A stretch of DNA of 64,000 bases, taken from NCBI GenBank assembly GCA_004123355.1, contig SCHM01000003.1:2418001-2482000 (forward strand), written 5' to 3'. Under the pieces are notes generated by a model. It did not search any database and was not told where the DNA came from. It saw only the letters and a program-made list of their open reading frames with translations. Position numbers and translations under genes: made by a program. Below, piece after piece: positions 38,043-53,085 of the stretch; position 1 is the first letter of the stretch; the number at the start of each line of letters is the position of its first letter. Source of the stretch: Amphirosellinia nigrospora. Its lineage: Eukaryota; Ascomycota; Sordariomycetes; Xylariales; Xylariaceae.

Positions 38043-40005
38043 TTTGGATGTATTGTCTGAGCGGGCTATTATAAGTGAGTATGCGTGTATGGTAGATCAA
38101 AGCAAAGTGAATAGTATTGAGTGGTGTGAGTCTTTCAAAGTTCTCCGTGAAACGAGTAAGCCTATTATAATGAGAGGAGGCTGGCTTCATCTATATATAG
38201 ACTCCTTATGAACAAGAAGTTGCTGGGCAGCCTAAGTATTTGAGGCAGGTTTTACCACCATCTTTTCAAAGCCCCCAAGTTGGTTGTATGGGGCTGAGGG
38301 GATCCCGATGACAAGTGTGTATCACAACACGGAGGGGCGATTTCGTCACGCATTCTAGGCACACCCCAAATATGAATACCACTGCACTTTCACGGTGCCT
38401 TGAACATGTGACCAGCTGGATCTGGATGCTCAGAAGGCGGGACCCAGGAACCTCTAACTGGAAATACCAGGAAATATGTCGGAGGATTACGTCCACATCT
38501 TGGCGATAAAATGGGAAACGTAAATGAAGTTGAGATCTAGGTTGGCTTATCTCATCTGTCAACCGGCTTGTATTGGTAGAGATGGCATGTTCTTAGTCAC
38601 TGTTGCACGATCGTGGGGTATTGGCATGCTGTCATCCTGGTATCTCGGGACAATGTACCTAGGAGTGGAAGACAAGATGTCAACAATACTATCCCTGTAG
38701 TTCTATGACGATGAGCTTAGATTGTAACTATACAATCTCTCCTCTTCACATCATAGTTGTTGTTATCGTCTTAGCTGATACCTATGTTGTTACAGCTGCT
38801 TGGCTGGGTAAGCCAGGCATGATGACTGCGGAGAGAGGATGACCTACAGCTAACACGGCTTATGACATGCTTCAATAGCGCCGCTTCGTCAAACCAGCTC
38901 CCTACATATCCTGTCATGGAACATGACCAGCTTGATGTAGTTTGATTTCACTGCTGTTGATGAGGTCTTACTCGCAGGCTGCTGGCGCCATGTCCCACTC
39001 GAGGCTTTTATCTTCAGGACGATTACTGCACACATTAGATAGATAGTTGAAGAAAAAACATGTGTTATCTGATTAATCAAGGTAGCTACTACGATCATGC
39101 GCATGATGGGGGGGATAACCTCTTACTGACACCATTGGCAGCCTGCTCCATCGAAGTGATGTTAGAATGGGAGGTCGCCCAATACCCCTAGACCCCTGTC
39201 TTCGCCTCTCAGCAGACGACTAGGGCTTACGTATGCACTGTAAATCCTCTAAGTACTTTACTAATAACGCTAAGCCAGCTGCCCTAACCACCCATCACGA
39301 GGAGTAGTAGCCTGCTTGACACTGCCCCGACACTGTTGGTTTCGCATATAAAATCGGAAGGTAAAGGAAACGCGCCGTTCGCTACTCTCAGCTGACTGAA
39401 TGCAGCTGTGAGAAACGAGAGACATGTCCACAGCCGGGTCAGGTCAGCTGCGGTTGGGTCAGCCCACCCCATATCTTCTTTCCCAGGCACCTCCACTCCA
39501 CTCCACGTCTTGCCAGCATTATCCATCATCGCCGTCGCATTCGGAATCTATGACATGAATTACAAGCCATCCGGCACTCACAAGTATCAGCTCATGCTCG
39601 CGACCATGCAGGACTCGCCACTTCCAGGTTAGGTATATCTAAGAGCTCAGCCCGCTACTACTTATGTATGCATGTCACCGTATAGGTAGCTACGCTAAAT
39701 TCTCCGCCGGTGTTGGCCTCCATCAATGCACCATGCATCATCTGCCTCTGATATATAGAGGACGTTTCGTGCCACAGATTTGTATAACATGATTGGTGGC
39801 GATGCCGGTGACTTAGCCGAAGCCTGAAAATGTTGGCTATTTACGATGATGTTATGTACAAGAAGGGTGACGAATAACCACCCCCATCATCTCACCCACA
39901 TCCCGAAAAGAGACGTAGCAAATATAGTATTTCCATTCATAGCCATATGTACAACACCCACCCTGTCCTCCGACTATACCCCACAATTCATAATAGCCTC
40001 GATGC
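38043..40005. other. Intergenic region between M4 protease and pectate lyase
   Basis: About 1.96 kb. The first 200 bp is the protease promoter. No other gene was seen; frames under 100 codons have no family resemblance. The last 150 bp is the pectate-lyase 3' UTR. Confidence 0.5.
38191..38200 (-). promoter_or_regulatory. TATA box of the M4 protease gene
   Basis: CTATATATAG about 150 bp upstream of the ATG at 38042. Spacing and sequence suit a fungal core promoter. No transcription data are available. Confidence 0.5.
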
Positions 40006-41244
40006 TTAGAACGAGAGCTTCTGGCCAGCGTTGGAGGTGACGGAGCTCTTGACGTTGCCTGACCCGAGCAGGGAGTAGCTGTACGGGACGCTGGTGAGGG
40101 TTCCCGTGGGGGCCGAGTCCACGCTGCCGCCGAGGTCGACGTCCTTGACCACGGCGTAGCCCGTCTCGTCGCTGTCGGCGAAGTAGATGGCCTTCTCGCC
40201 ACAGCTCTCGAAGACGCTGCTCTCGACGAGGAGCTGGGCTCCCATGCGCGTGTTGATGGCCGTGTTCACGTTGTTGTAGTACGAGTTGAAGATGTGGCCG
40301 GTACCGAAGCGGAACAAGGGCCCACGGCTGTTGAGGTTCTGGAAGTCTGCGCAAACGGTTAGATATCTCTACGCCGAGGAAGGAAAGCGAGATGTGGGAA
40401 TGGAGTGGCCGAGATAGCACGCCCTCAGACCAGCTTCTTTGCTCCTCTGATTCGCTGCAGAGAAGGGATAAAGCGGGAAGTATCACGTACAGTTGTTTGC
40501 GTAAGTGACGGTCAGATGGCCCGTGTCCTCCGCGCTGTTGGAGTCGCTGTGACCGACGAGAGAGGCTTTCCAGTGGTCGTGGAAATAGGTGTTGGAGATG
40601 GTGATCCAGTCACAACCGTGCGAAACGTCGACCAAACCATCGTAATAGTCCTTGTCGTGGTCCATGTCGCTGGAGACATCGACGTGGTCGACCCAGACAT
40701 TGTTTGAAGCCTGAATGGTGATGGCGTCACCATAGTCGGCCAGGACTTTGGAGATCTTCATGTTCCGGACGATGACATTGGTTTGCCCGTTGATGGTAAG
40801 ACCAATACCGGTGAGGCCTGGATCAATTAGCCTTGATATTCCACGACCATATTGCTGGGCGACTTACTGGAGCCGGACGCGCCAATGATGGACTTGTTGG
40901 AAGTCACTTTAACCTTGGCAGCTCCCGAGAGGGCCCCCTTTAGGACGATGACGGCCGCTCCGTCAGCCGAGGCTGCGGCACTGAAGGCTGCGAGACTGGA
41001 GACGGTCGTTGTGGTGCCACCGGCGCCACCCTTGGTTCTGGTCGAGGATTAGTACGGTATCATCTGGTCGTGTTGGGGGTGAAACGCACCCGCCGTTCTG
41101 CTGAGCAAAGCCAATGTTGGCAGCGTCTGTGATAGTAGCTCTCTTCTCGATAGCGCGGGTGTCGAGCTTGTCGTTCACCGTAGGGGTGGGACTCGCGGAC
41201 ACGCACGCGGCCAGCAAGGCAATAGCGGCAGATGTGAACTTCAT
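40006..41244 (-). CDS. Secreted pectate lyase, polysaccharide lyase family 1
   Basis: Cleaves de-esterified pectin by beta-elimination, outside the cell. The signal peptide is MKFTSAAIALLAACVSASP. The parallel beta-helix core includes NVWVDHVDVSSDMDHDKD, DGLVDVSHGCDWITISNTYF and HDHWKASLVGHSD, which hold the calcium-binding Asp residues, and NSRGPLFRFGTGH with the conserved catalytic-region Arg. Exons are 41244-41090, 41037-40868, 40817-40491 and 40346-40006, adding up to exactly 330 codons plus stop with no frameshift. G/C-rich third positions suggest strong expression. Pectin lyase is less likely, given the VDHVD and Ca-site Asp pattern. Confidence 0.93.
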
Positions 41245-43539
41245 GATGGGCAGACGAAGATTAGAGATCAAAGTCTCAATACGAACCAATCAAGTAGGTA
41301 TGATGCTGTTGGATCCGAGGGTGATCTGTCGAACTACTTTCTCTTCCGCTCTGAATGCCATCGACTACCCTTATATATATATACATCGCGACTCCTGGCT
41401 CTGTGGCGCGATGCTTTTAGACCATTAAGATGATTCCTATAGCTGTCCGAAATCACGTAGAGGACGAAATCGGAAATAGAAATAGACAATTATCCTCGAA
41501 TCAGGGACAGTTTTGGAACATTGACGTGCTCAATAGAGCGTATGCTGCTTTGAGCATATGGTATTACTTAATGGATACTAGGTACTCATACTTGGCAGCA
41601 ATAGCATCTTAGGCACACATCCAGCTCCGTCCGTTCGAAGCGTCTCTCTAAGCGGCTGCATCTGAGAGCTTCCTGCTCAATTTGTGGGGTTGTTATCGTA
41701 TAGGTTTAGCAGGCATGTATTGTTGCGGGTTGATCCCGTTGGAGATGGTACTAGATCTACATGAGTCTAACCTCGATGTAAACGTGTGCAGATATCTCAT
41801 CCGGTGATCGACGTTTGCCCTAGTCTGGCCCATCTACCAGCCCACCTCAGTACTGCTCCTTTTAGGTTTTTTGTCACCAATTCGGGACATACGATGGCCA
41901 CTCCTAGCACAGTAAATTATATTTTTTTCTGGCTGTTGATTCTTCCCACGGAACAACTTTTGAGGGAGATACGTGTTGTATAGAAAGGCCGACGGACCCG
42001 CTCTCGAATGTTTTACTCCAAGTAGTTGTTTCATGAATACCAGCCGGATATTCTTTTTTTTCTTTTTGCGCGAGGCGGATTAGTTAGCCGCATCCCGGTA
42101 GTTATACCGTACCTGGATCTGCCAATACATGCCAATTCCCGGGGTATGCATGGGGAGGGGTTACACCGCGAATGAATCCTACCAAGAGCTGCGAAACGGC
42201 ATTGGCGCAAAATTACGAGGGGAGAATCGAAATGTTTTGAATGCCATCATTGGAGGAAAAAAACAAGCGGTTGCCTGCTCATGTGTACGTGCTACCTTGA
42301 AGGTCCAGATGTCAGGTAAATGAGTGAGGCTTGGCATCATTCAATGACTAAGCAGTGGGATGGTTCCTGAAACAATAACACTCGATTATGGATCTTGACA
42401 GCTGCCGAGGAGAGGGGGATGCAGAAAGTCGGATATGACCTCCGATCGCTGGTGGCTATTCTTATTAGGTTAGGTGATTGAGAACTGTAATTCGCAGACT
42501 CATCGGGCTCCGTGGACCTGACGGCCTTGAAAATAATACGGGTACAACACGTGGAAGGAATTAGTAGGGAGTTTTATTCCTCCAATAGATAGATTGCTGA
42601 TGGTGTCAATCAGTAAGTTTATTTGGACGTCATCTCGTGACGAACTGCGAGAAAAGAGGGATGTGTAAGTGATGTTGGACGCAGGCCTCACCTGTATTTT
42701 GGTCTAGAAGGATAATCAGATACCTCTAGGTAGATAGCCTGGCATCAAGCGGCAATAATCTAAAGTAATGATAATGTTGTCGCAAGGCAAGTCACAAGTA
42801 GTCTAGATCTCTTGTGAGCTGCGACGAAGCTCGAGTTGAGGGAGGACGAAATGCCTGGGACCTCAAAGACGTCACTGTTCCTACTCACACCTTTGAGTCA
42901 TGTGTGGCAATTACAGACTGTCTCTTATATACGTTCAGCACCAAAGTCACCTGGGGTTGGTTGTAATGGAAGTCGTAGGTAAGTGCGAGATTATTCTCAG
43001 ATTCTAGGGAAAGAGGAACATACATCAACGGCTGAGTGCCCCTTTCCACTTTTAGTTCATCTTCACAATAACAAAGTCGGTCGATTCATTCTAGGTGTAC
43101 ATGAAAGCTCATGCAGGTACTTCAGGAGCTTGAGAGACCATTTTTTAGGGACTCAGACTTAGTGATATCGCCCTGGCCAAGATGATGCAGTGATGATACG
43201 AAGGCTCGTCCAACTTCTTCAACAGACGGAATGAGTGACTGGCTCTTGGTGATTGTTCCAGGCAGGTATTCAAAAATGATTAGCAGGAGTAAACGTTAAT
43301 TATGGACAAGTGCAAAGAGCCCAGGTCAAACGAGGAAGTTTCTTGAACAACCTTGAATGTTTCCTTTCGCGTTTCCTCTCATATTTTACATATCTCTGGG
43401 CTCTTGGATTGCCGGCTACCTAATCACCATATAGGTAATTACTTCGGTTGTCTCCATGTTCTAACATCCGGGATATATCCTCCCATCAATATCCAAACAG
43501 AACCCAGATTAAATAGCTTTTCTCAGCCCGACAAGCGAG
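41245..43539. other. Intergenic region between pectate lyase and secreted protein
   Basis: About 2.3 kb containing two divergent promoters. No further gene was supported. A T-rich stretch lies at 42050-42070. Confidence 0.5.
41372..41383 (-). promoter_or_regulatory. TATA box of the pectate lyase gene
   Basis: TATATATATATA about 128 bp upstream of the pectate-lyase ATG at 41244, a suitable position for a core promoter. Confidence 0.5.
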
Positions 43540-44279
43540 ATGCTTTTCTTATTATGTCTCGCGGCCACGCCTCTCGCCACAGCACAGGGGTACTTTTACA
43601 TTTCCACCTATGCTCCTCAGTCCAAGATCGATAGACTAAAACTAGATGCCGCGAACGAAGGCTTCCACACCGGTCTCTCGGGCCCAAAAACCGGATGCCC
43701 TCTCGCAAATCCCTCAACTTGTCCTACGGTCCTTGGCACACGAGTAGTCGGGAAAATGGAAGCCATGGCGGTATGTCTTCACCCGTTAGCACATGAAGGT
43801 TCAACAAAATATCTATACTCTGGTTATCAAGTTTCTATTCTCGTTGATTTTCTTTTTAGGCTTTATGTCACTATCTGCTCGGAGCGTACAGTTGTATTCA
43901 ATCATGATCCGTTTATACGAGTAATCCCCGCTAATGTATTTCGATGGACGTGTAGGTTAAGGTATCAGGGGGTCAGAGGATTTATGTCCACAACGACGGA
44001 CAAGTCAAATATGAGAAGGCCAATTCGTCTGTCTCCCCACCTGGCGAAGTAAATGGTTCCTGGACACACAAGGCAACTGACTCCTCTGGGAATGAGGTGA
44101 TCCGTTTCGATGATGGACATGGCCACGGTGGCCTCGAGCTCTGCTACGACGACGATTCGAAATCCCACGCTACATTATATGCTAAGACTAAAGGGGTGAA
44201 GGTGGACTTGTGCACTGACATTGATGGATTATCCTTGATTGCTGCGGGGTCTTCTGTTGGATGCTGGCAATACGAATGA
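43540..44279 (+). CDS. Small secreted protein, resembling fungal 'IgE-binding'-type extracellular proteins
   Basis: 184 residues in two exons (43540-43770 and 43956-44279) with a GTATGT donor and no frameshift. The signal peptide is MLFLLCLAATPLATAQG. The body has TGCPLANPSTCPTVLG, then MAVKVSGGQRIYVHNDGQV and a C-terminal GHGGLELCYDDD and SSVGCWQYE. The order (CPL...CP motif, GGQ-x-hydrophobic-Y-V segment, C-terminal Cys) is like a group of secreted ascomycete proteins often labelled IgE-binding or hypothetical. This similarity is from memory and unverified. It is convergent with the beta-galactosidase gene, 179 bp apart. Confidence 0.8.
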
Positions 44280-44458
44280 TGAATATAGGATGGAATAGAA
44301 TGACGACGGACGTCCTGGTTTAGCTTGTGTTACACTACTCGATTACGACAGGTAACCACTTATAGGGCTACTCAACATTAATTTATCAGTATCAATCTTA
44401 GACAAAAGACATTAACGACGTAGGTACACCACGACTTTCTTTGGATGCCGCAATCGTA

Positions 44459-47678
<3,220 letters not shown>

Positions 47679-48114
47679 GATGGATTATCAGGAATTAACA
47701 ACAAGAAGGAACAACAGATGCATGTATCATTAATAGTAACTTGGAACTTGTGGAGTTTAGGCTGGCCAGATGGAAGAAGTGCTAGAGGAGGCGAATACCG
47801 TCCATCAACACAGCAGTTCAATGAGGACTGCAAACCAAACGAATGAGCAGTTAACTCTCAAATGCAGACGGACACATCTAGCTAAAAGCTATTGATTAAA
47901 TAAGACTCCCTCACTAATCTGAAGCTCTCGAAGGAGTAGAACACACAATGTGATCAATCTAGCGAAGGTAACTCGTCTCGTTGTTGTGTTGTGAGTGATG
48001 CCATGTTTACCGATCTACAGTAATGATAAAAATGTGGAGGTTGGGGGAGAGCGGACAGCACCGCCGCACGCCACAGCCATTACGTAGGTACATTAGTGAG
48101 TGCAAAGGGAGAAA

Positions 48115-48126
48115 GCGGGGGTGGGG
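48115..48126 (+). promoter_or_regulatory. Two adjacent CreA-consensus (SYGGRG) sites
   Basis: GCGGGG immediately followed by GTGGGG; both match the SYGGRG site of the carbon-catabolite repressor CreA. Paired sites are typical of functional CreA targets. They lie about 440 bp upstream of the beta-galactosidase start and 1.2 kb upstream of the permease start. This is a sequence match only. Confidence 0.4.
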
Positions 48127-49034
48127 GGCGCGTAGGGCTATTACTACACTACACGACACGCTGTAGATCTGCAAGTGGTAGAAGCGCGACTGTTCTAGAA
48201 ATTCGAGATTGGCGGTGGTGCATGTTTGAGTAAATGTAAACTAAATAGGCGGCGGCAAGAATACATGACTACATAGTAGGTAATTATTTTGTTTCTTTGA
48301 CTACCTACGTAGACGCTTTTGTGATGGCTCGAGTTCGAAATTTCAAGTAGCGGAGACTGATGCTTGCGCTAATCGTAGATCTGGGGGTGTTTAAGCCGCC
48401 TCTAATTGGCCCGCTTCAGCACATTTGGCCCTTGTGAGGGACCTAGGTGTTCTTTTGGTAGGTGTATCCGATTGATGGAGCCCGGCAGACTAGAAATGGC
48501 TTCCCGCCTCTAAGATTCTTCTTCTATTCTTCTTTTTTGCCTAGGTCCCTGTGTACTTAATGTACCGAGGTCGTCTTCTCGCACTAGGTAACACCTAGGC
48601 ATCTTGCTTGACCTTAAGTAAGTATATTAAGTAGAGAAGACGGTCAGAATGCGATTAACTATTCTCGTCTAGCTCAACGTCGATATCCTCACCTTAACTT
48701 GATCAAGTATGTAGCTCGCCATTTACCATGTCCCTGCAGCTCAAGTGGACATGCATAGGTACCTGTTAATTCTTAATACCTATTTGGTAGCACATCAACA
48801 ACATTTACTGACCAGTGTCCGTATCACCCAGGCTTGAAATAACAAACTGTTGTACGCTGACCGACTTTACCTCTCATTGCTCCCTCCCTCTGGTTCCGGG
48901 TTAAAATATAGGTGTTATTGCTAAGGTAACTTACATGATATGTGGCCCAGAATCAAGGAATGTACTTAAGAGGGTTACACCACAGATCTAGCAGATCGAA
49001 TGACAGCGATCGTCTTATAGCAAGCACCTCCGCA

Positions 49035-49281
49035 TTACTTGACTTGTCCCAGGCCACCGGTGGCGTCTACTAGTTCCTCTAGATTTACCTTCCGGTCGTT
49101 CGTCCCCACGTCGTACTGCCGAGGGACGCCAATGGTCTGGCCTAAGTACTGCTGGGAGCCGATCGGCATTCCAATGCCACCTGATAGGCTGCTGAAAGAG
49201 ATGTTAGTCGGAATGATGTTGACCGAGCACGTTATAAGCGCAACGATGGCCCTCATGCAGCCGTTCCACGTTTTCCATTAG
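49035..49281 (-). CDS. Possible small protein in the divergent lac promoter
   Basis: Not recognised. The minus-strand frame ends SLSGGIGMPIGSQQYLGQ...RKVNLEELVDATGGLGQVK-stop, with about two-thirds G/C at third positions, higher than random frames nearby. ACTAAC followed by CTTTCAG (near 49187-49204) looks like an intron 3' end, so the start could be spliced from an exon beginning at the ATG near 49278. It overlaps the 5' flank of the permease gene on the opposite strand. It may be spurious. Confidence 0.28.
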
Positions 49282-49353
49282 GTTCCTTGTGCCATCGTGC
49301 TTTGGTTTTCCTGTTGTCTAGCCAAGCCCATCACCAAAGAAACCGTCGTCAAT

Positions 49354-51776
49354 ATGGCGGCCACCATGGATCATGACCTCAACCGGTCTGACTCCGTCAC
49401 CGACGAGAAATTCCATGAGACCCGGGAAATCAACACCGCATCGGCGGCCCTGGAGGCTGCCGTCGCCCGGCAGAAACCTAACCTCCTCTCCAAGAGCATG
49501 CTTCGATTATATGGGATTATGGCCATCAGCTACCTCGTCTCAACCATGAACGGCTTTGACAGCTCTCTAATGGGTGCTATCAATGCAATGGAAACTTACC
49601 AAGAGACTTTCGGACTTAACGGAGCAGGTTCAACTACTGGTATCGTGTTTATCATTTATCAGATCGGCCAGGTCAGTTGTTCCGCTTCCTCTCTGTATAG
49701 AGTCTGCTTTCTTGGATGCCACTCCCTTTCCGTGGGGTTTAGTCATAGATTAAATCTCTGCTACATATCTTATCGCCTGATATATTGTATACACTAACAG
49801 TGAGCTAACTGATGATCTCTAGATCGCGAGTTTCCCATGTATGTTGCAGTATAATATGTTGGACCCTTTGACATAAGTCTAATACGTCCGTCTAGTCTGC
49901 GGTTTAATCGCCGATGGAATGGGTCGTCGATGGTGCATATTCATCGGCTGCTTAATAGTACTAGTCGGAACCGCCATACAGTACGTATTTCAGTATTGTT
50001 GATTTGTTGTTTGGCGAAGTTCCTACTCTTATATACTCCTACCCGCCTGTATCCCCACCACTGAAGAAGACCAGAAACGAGTGAATCTGTACTTCGAGTA
50101 GGATTTTCTGACTAATAATTCCTTATAGAGGTTCGGCCAATCATCTCGGTCAGTTCATAGGGGCAGATTCGTCCTCGGGTTCGGAGCCTCGATCGCCTCA
50201 GCCGCAGGCCCTACGTATACCGTAGAATTAGCACACCCTGCTTACCGAGGAACTATGGCCGGAATGTATGAGACAATCCCCTTAGAACTTTATTGGTTTT
50301 AAAAGCCTCTAACCCACGGATAGGTACAACAACTTCTGGTGGGTTGGAAATATTTTGGCAGGCTGGACGACATACGGAACAAACATGTAAACAAACCCCA
50401 AGCTCAAGCCATACGAACGGGTCTTAACTCACAATTTACAGGCACATCAAGAACTCTTGGGCATGGAGGACCCTACCATCGTTCAGGCTGGAATTCCTGC
50501 TGTCGTTGCTGTTCTTATCATGTTTTTACCCGAGAGCCCGAGATGGTTGATCCACCACGATAGAGCAGAGGAGGCACTTGCCATCTTCGCGAAGTATCAT
50601 GGCGAGGGCGACCCGAACTCACCAATTGTCCAGCTTCAGTACGCGAGATCGTCGAAGAATACCAGATGAGCAAGAACGACAACCCCTGGTGGATTACGCG
50701 AGCTAGTTAACACAAGAGCTGCTCGGTATCGTTTGGCCATGGTGATTGGCATGGCTTTCATGTGAGTAAATTCTAGACTCGTCCATACTCTCGAACACAC
50801 ACTGACAATAAACCTTTTAGTGGGCAATGGAGTGAGTCTTATATCATCTTGAGTGAGAGATCTTGCACTAACAAAACTGAAACAAGGCGGCAACAACGTT
50901 GTGTCATATTTCCTGGTAAGCATATTCTCGGGCTATTTACTTCACAGCCCTAACACGCGATATAGCCTGAGATGATTGAAGCCGCCGGCATCACGAACAC
51001 GAACACGCAACTCCTCATCAACGCCATTAATCCATATTCTCGCTTATCGCAGCCGTCTACGGAGCCACATGTCTAGACAAACTCGGTCGTCGACCGATGA
51101 TGTTGTGGGTCTAGGAGGGTCTTGCATATTCTACATCCTCCTGACGGGCCTTCACCGCCCAGACAGCCTATCACCCCAATCTATCGTACGGCACGATCGT
51201 GGCGATCTATCTGTTCGGAATCAGCTTCGCGTGGGGTTTCACGCCGCTGCAGACTCTTTACTCCGTCGAGTGTCTGGACAACAGGACGCGAGCCAAGGGA
51301 TCCGGTCTCAACTTCCTGTTCTTGAACATCGCGATCATCGTCAACACCTACGGCATCAGTATCGGTATCAGGTGATTGCGTGGAGATTATATGGTATGTT
51401 CATGTCTACTGCATTTTTCGACAATCTTTCCTGTTCAAAACCAGCTAACACTTTTATCCGTAGTATTACCAATCCGAACACTGATACCCGTATCAGCCTT
51501 CCTAGAGCTTCCTCATCCCCACCATCCAAGAAGATCCATATCATGCATAACTTAGGGCCCAATACTAACAATGTTTCAGATCGTATACATCGGGTGGATT
51601 GTCATCGAGATGATCTTCATCTACTTCTTCTTCGTCGAGACAGCAGGCAAGACGCTAGAAGAGCTCAGCGAGATCTTCGAGGCGCCCAACCCGCGCAAAT
51701 TCAGCACGCGCAAGGTAAAGCTCGAGGTCACGAACAGTGGGAAGTCGTCGGGATCAACGATACGCACGAAGCTTAA
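49354..51776 (+). CDS. MFS sugar transporter, lactose-permease-like
   Basis: A sugar:H+ symporter with 12 expected membrane spans. Signatures: [17 protein letters not shown] at TM1, [67 protein letters not shown] and [20 protein letters not shown]. Eight or nine introns are visible: exons 49354-49671, 49823-49838, 49896-49980, 50129-50265, 50324-50386, 50442-50761, an 11-bp microexon 50821-50831, 50887-50915, 50966 to about 51392, and from about 51581. At least seven one-base losses occur (near 50161, 50470, 50640, 50688, 51030, 51110 and 51750). Divergence from beta-galactosidase supports lactose or galactoside transport; a cellodextrin substrate is the main alternative. Confidence 0.85.
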
Positions 51777-52376
51777 GAAGACTAGTGAGCTACTTGTTAA
51801 GCTGGAGAATGCATCAATAGAAGTCAGAGCTCTCGATGTAGATTACGCCGTCCATACGCTCCTATTATCTATTGAAACTAGCTGCTCGGTATTATACATG
51901 TGCGAATAGAGAGAACTGATGATTCATCATGAGCTACTTTCAAAGAAAAAATTCCCGATTAAAAAATGAATTATCCAATCCACCTTTGCTACGTGGCCGA
52001 GATAGCACCGTGACTGACCATAAGCTGACAACTTTTATATCCAGTATTGATACATGTATGCAAAATAGTACCGAGCCGTTTTTGGGCCCAAACAAGGAGG
52101 TTTGTGAAGAACAGATGGAAATGTAACTGGATCGGCTGGATAGCTGCCAACAAATACTACATACGGTTATTGACAGCAACGAAGACTTATGATCCATAGC
52201 TACGGACGCTGGTTTGATTTCTAAATTTATGGACACCAACATTTCTTTCGTTGGCCTTTCTTTTAGGCTTATGACCGTCCTACATACATCAGAACAGTGG
52301 GGTATCGACCAAATTCAGCGAAGACCATCTCTAGGGCATGATCAAAGATATAATTTCCACTGAAGAGTACTCTGCC
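51777..52376. other. Spacer between permease and 5S rRNA
   Basis: About 600 bp with the permease 3' UTR. The open frame continuing past 51776 is the uncorrected frame of the permease and not a gene. Nothing else was seen. Confidence 0.5.
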
Positions 52377-52491
52377 ACGTACGACCATAGGATATAGAAA
52401 ACGCGGGGTCCCGTCCGCTCCCCCATAGCTAAGCTATATACCGCCAGATTAGTAGTTGGTCGACGACCAGCGAATCCCTGGTGTTGTACGT
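52377..52491 (+). rRNA. 5S ribosomal RNA
   Basis: About 115 nt. The 5' end ACGTACGACC pairs with the 3' end GGTGTTGTACGT in a nine-pair helix I. The universal blocks GTCCCGTCCGCTC (helix III/loop C), TTAGTAGTTGG and GACCAGCGAATCCC are present, as is the Pol III internal control region. Helix II reads GGATATAG against CTATATACC, paired with one bulge. The helix IV tip is short (TTGGTCGACGACC), about three bases less than usual, which may be sequence error or a variant/pseudogene. Dispersed single 5S genes are normal in filamentous ascomycetes. Confidence 0.85.
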
Positions 52492-52499
52492 TTTTTTTT
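52491..52499 (+). terminator. RNA polymerase III T-run terminator of 5S rRNA
   Basis: Nine consecutive T's directly after the 5S 3' end, followed by a second T run. This is the expected Pol III stop signal and supports a transcribed gene. Confidence 0.75.
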
Positions 52500-53085
52500 C
52501 TTTTTTTTTCTTCTCATCTCATCTCTTCCAGTAAATGGCCGATAATTCCTTTCATTTAATTCTAACATTAGTGAATTTGTTGTAGAACAACCGTAATTAT
52601 AATAGAGTACTAATTGTAATTATAGGAACATGAAGATAGTCATCAAACAGTATACTAGACTACCTACCCAAAGATGATTTGAAGCCGCAAAATGCTCGAA
52701 TATCCCGAATGTAATATTTTTATTAGTTAGCTGTGAAAACAAATTCAAATTAGATTAGTCACGTAGGGAATACCCATTTAACGATTTAATTTAGGTAAAA
52801 GGCATCTCTTCGTATTAATGGCGTCACTTCGTAATCTCCTAGTTTGCACTCTCTACTGTAGCTTTATGGGAAGGGAGGAACTCAACCCAAGCCATGCCCA
52901 TATATTTTCGTTGAACTCTAAATTTTCATCAAGAGACGCTACGTCTATAGATACCTTCAAAGTGAACACCTCGACGAGGAAAGGTAACTAAGGGACGGGG
53001 CTGCTGTGAAAATGAAGGGTAAGCTGCGAACCTCCCCAAATGCATCTACACGAGAACGCCCCAAGGCATTGGCATGGCCCCTTGC
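52500..53085. other. AT-rich spacer between 5S rRNA and AHA1
   Basis: About 590 bp, AT-rich, no coding signal. It presumably contains the AHA1 3' UTR. Confidence 0.5.

Larger units (their letters stand above)
47679..49353. promoter_or_regulatory. Shared divergent promoter of beta-galactosidase and permease
   Basis: About 1.7 kb between divergently transcribed lactose-type genes. In Aspergillus nidulans bgaD and lacpA are likewise divergent and co-regulated, induced by galactosides and repressed through CreA. The region holds CreA-consensus sites (listed separately) and TACCTA words near 48300 and 48545-48620. A small minus-strand open frame lies at 49035-49281. Confidence 0.5.
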
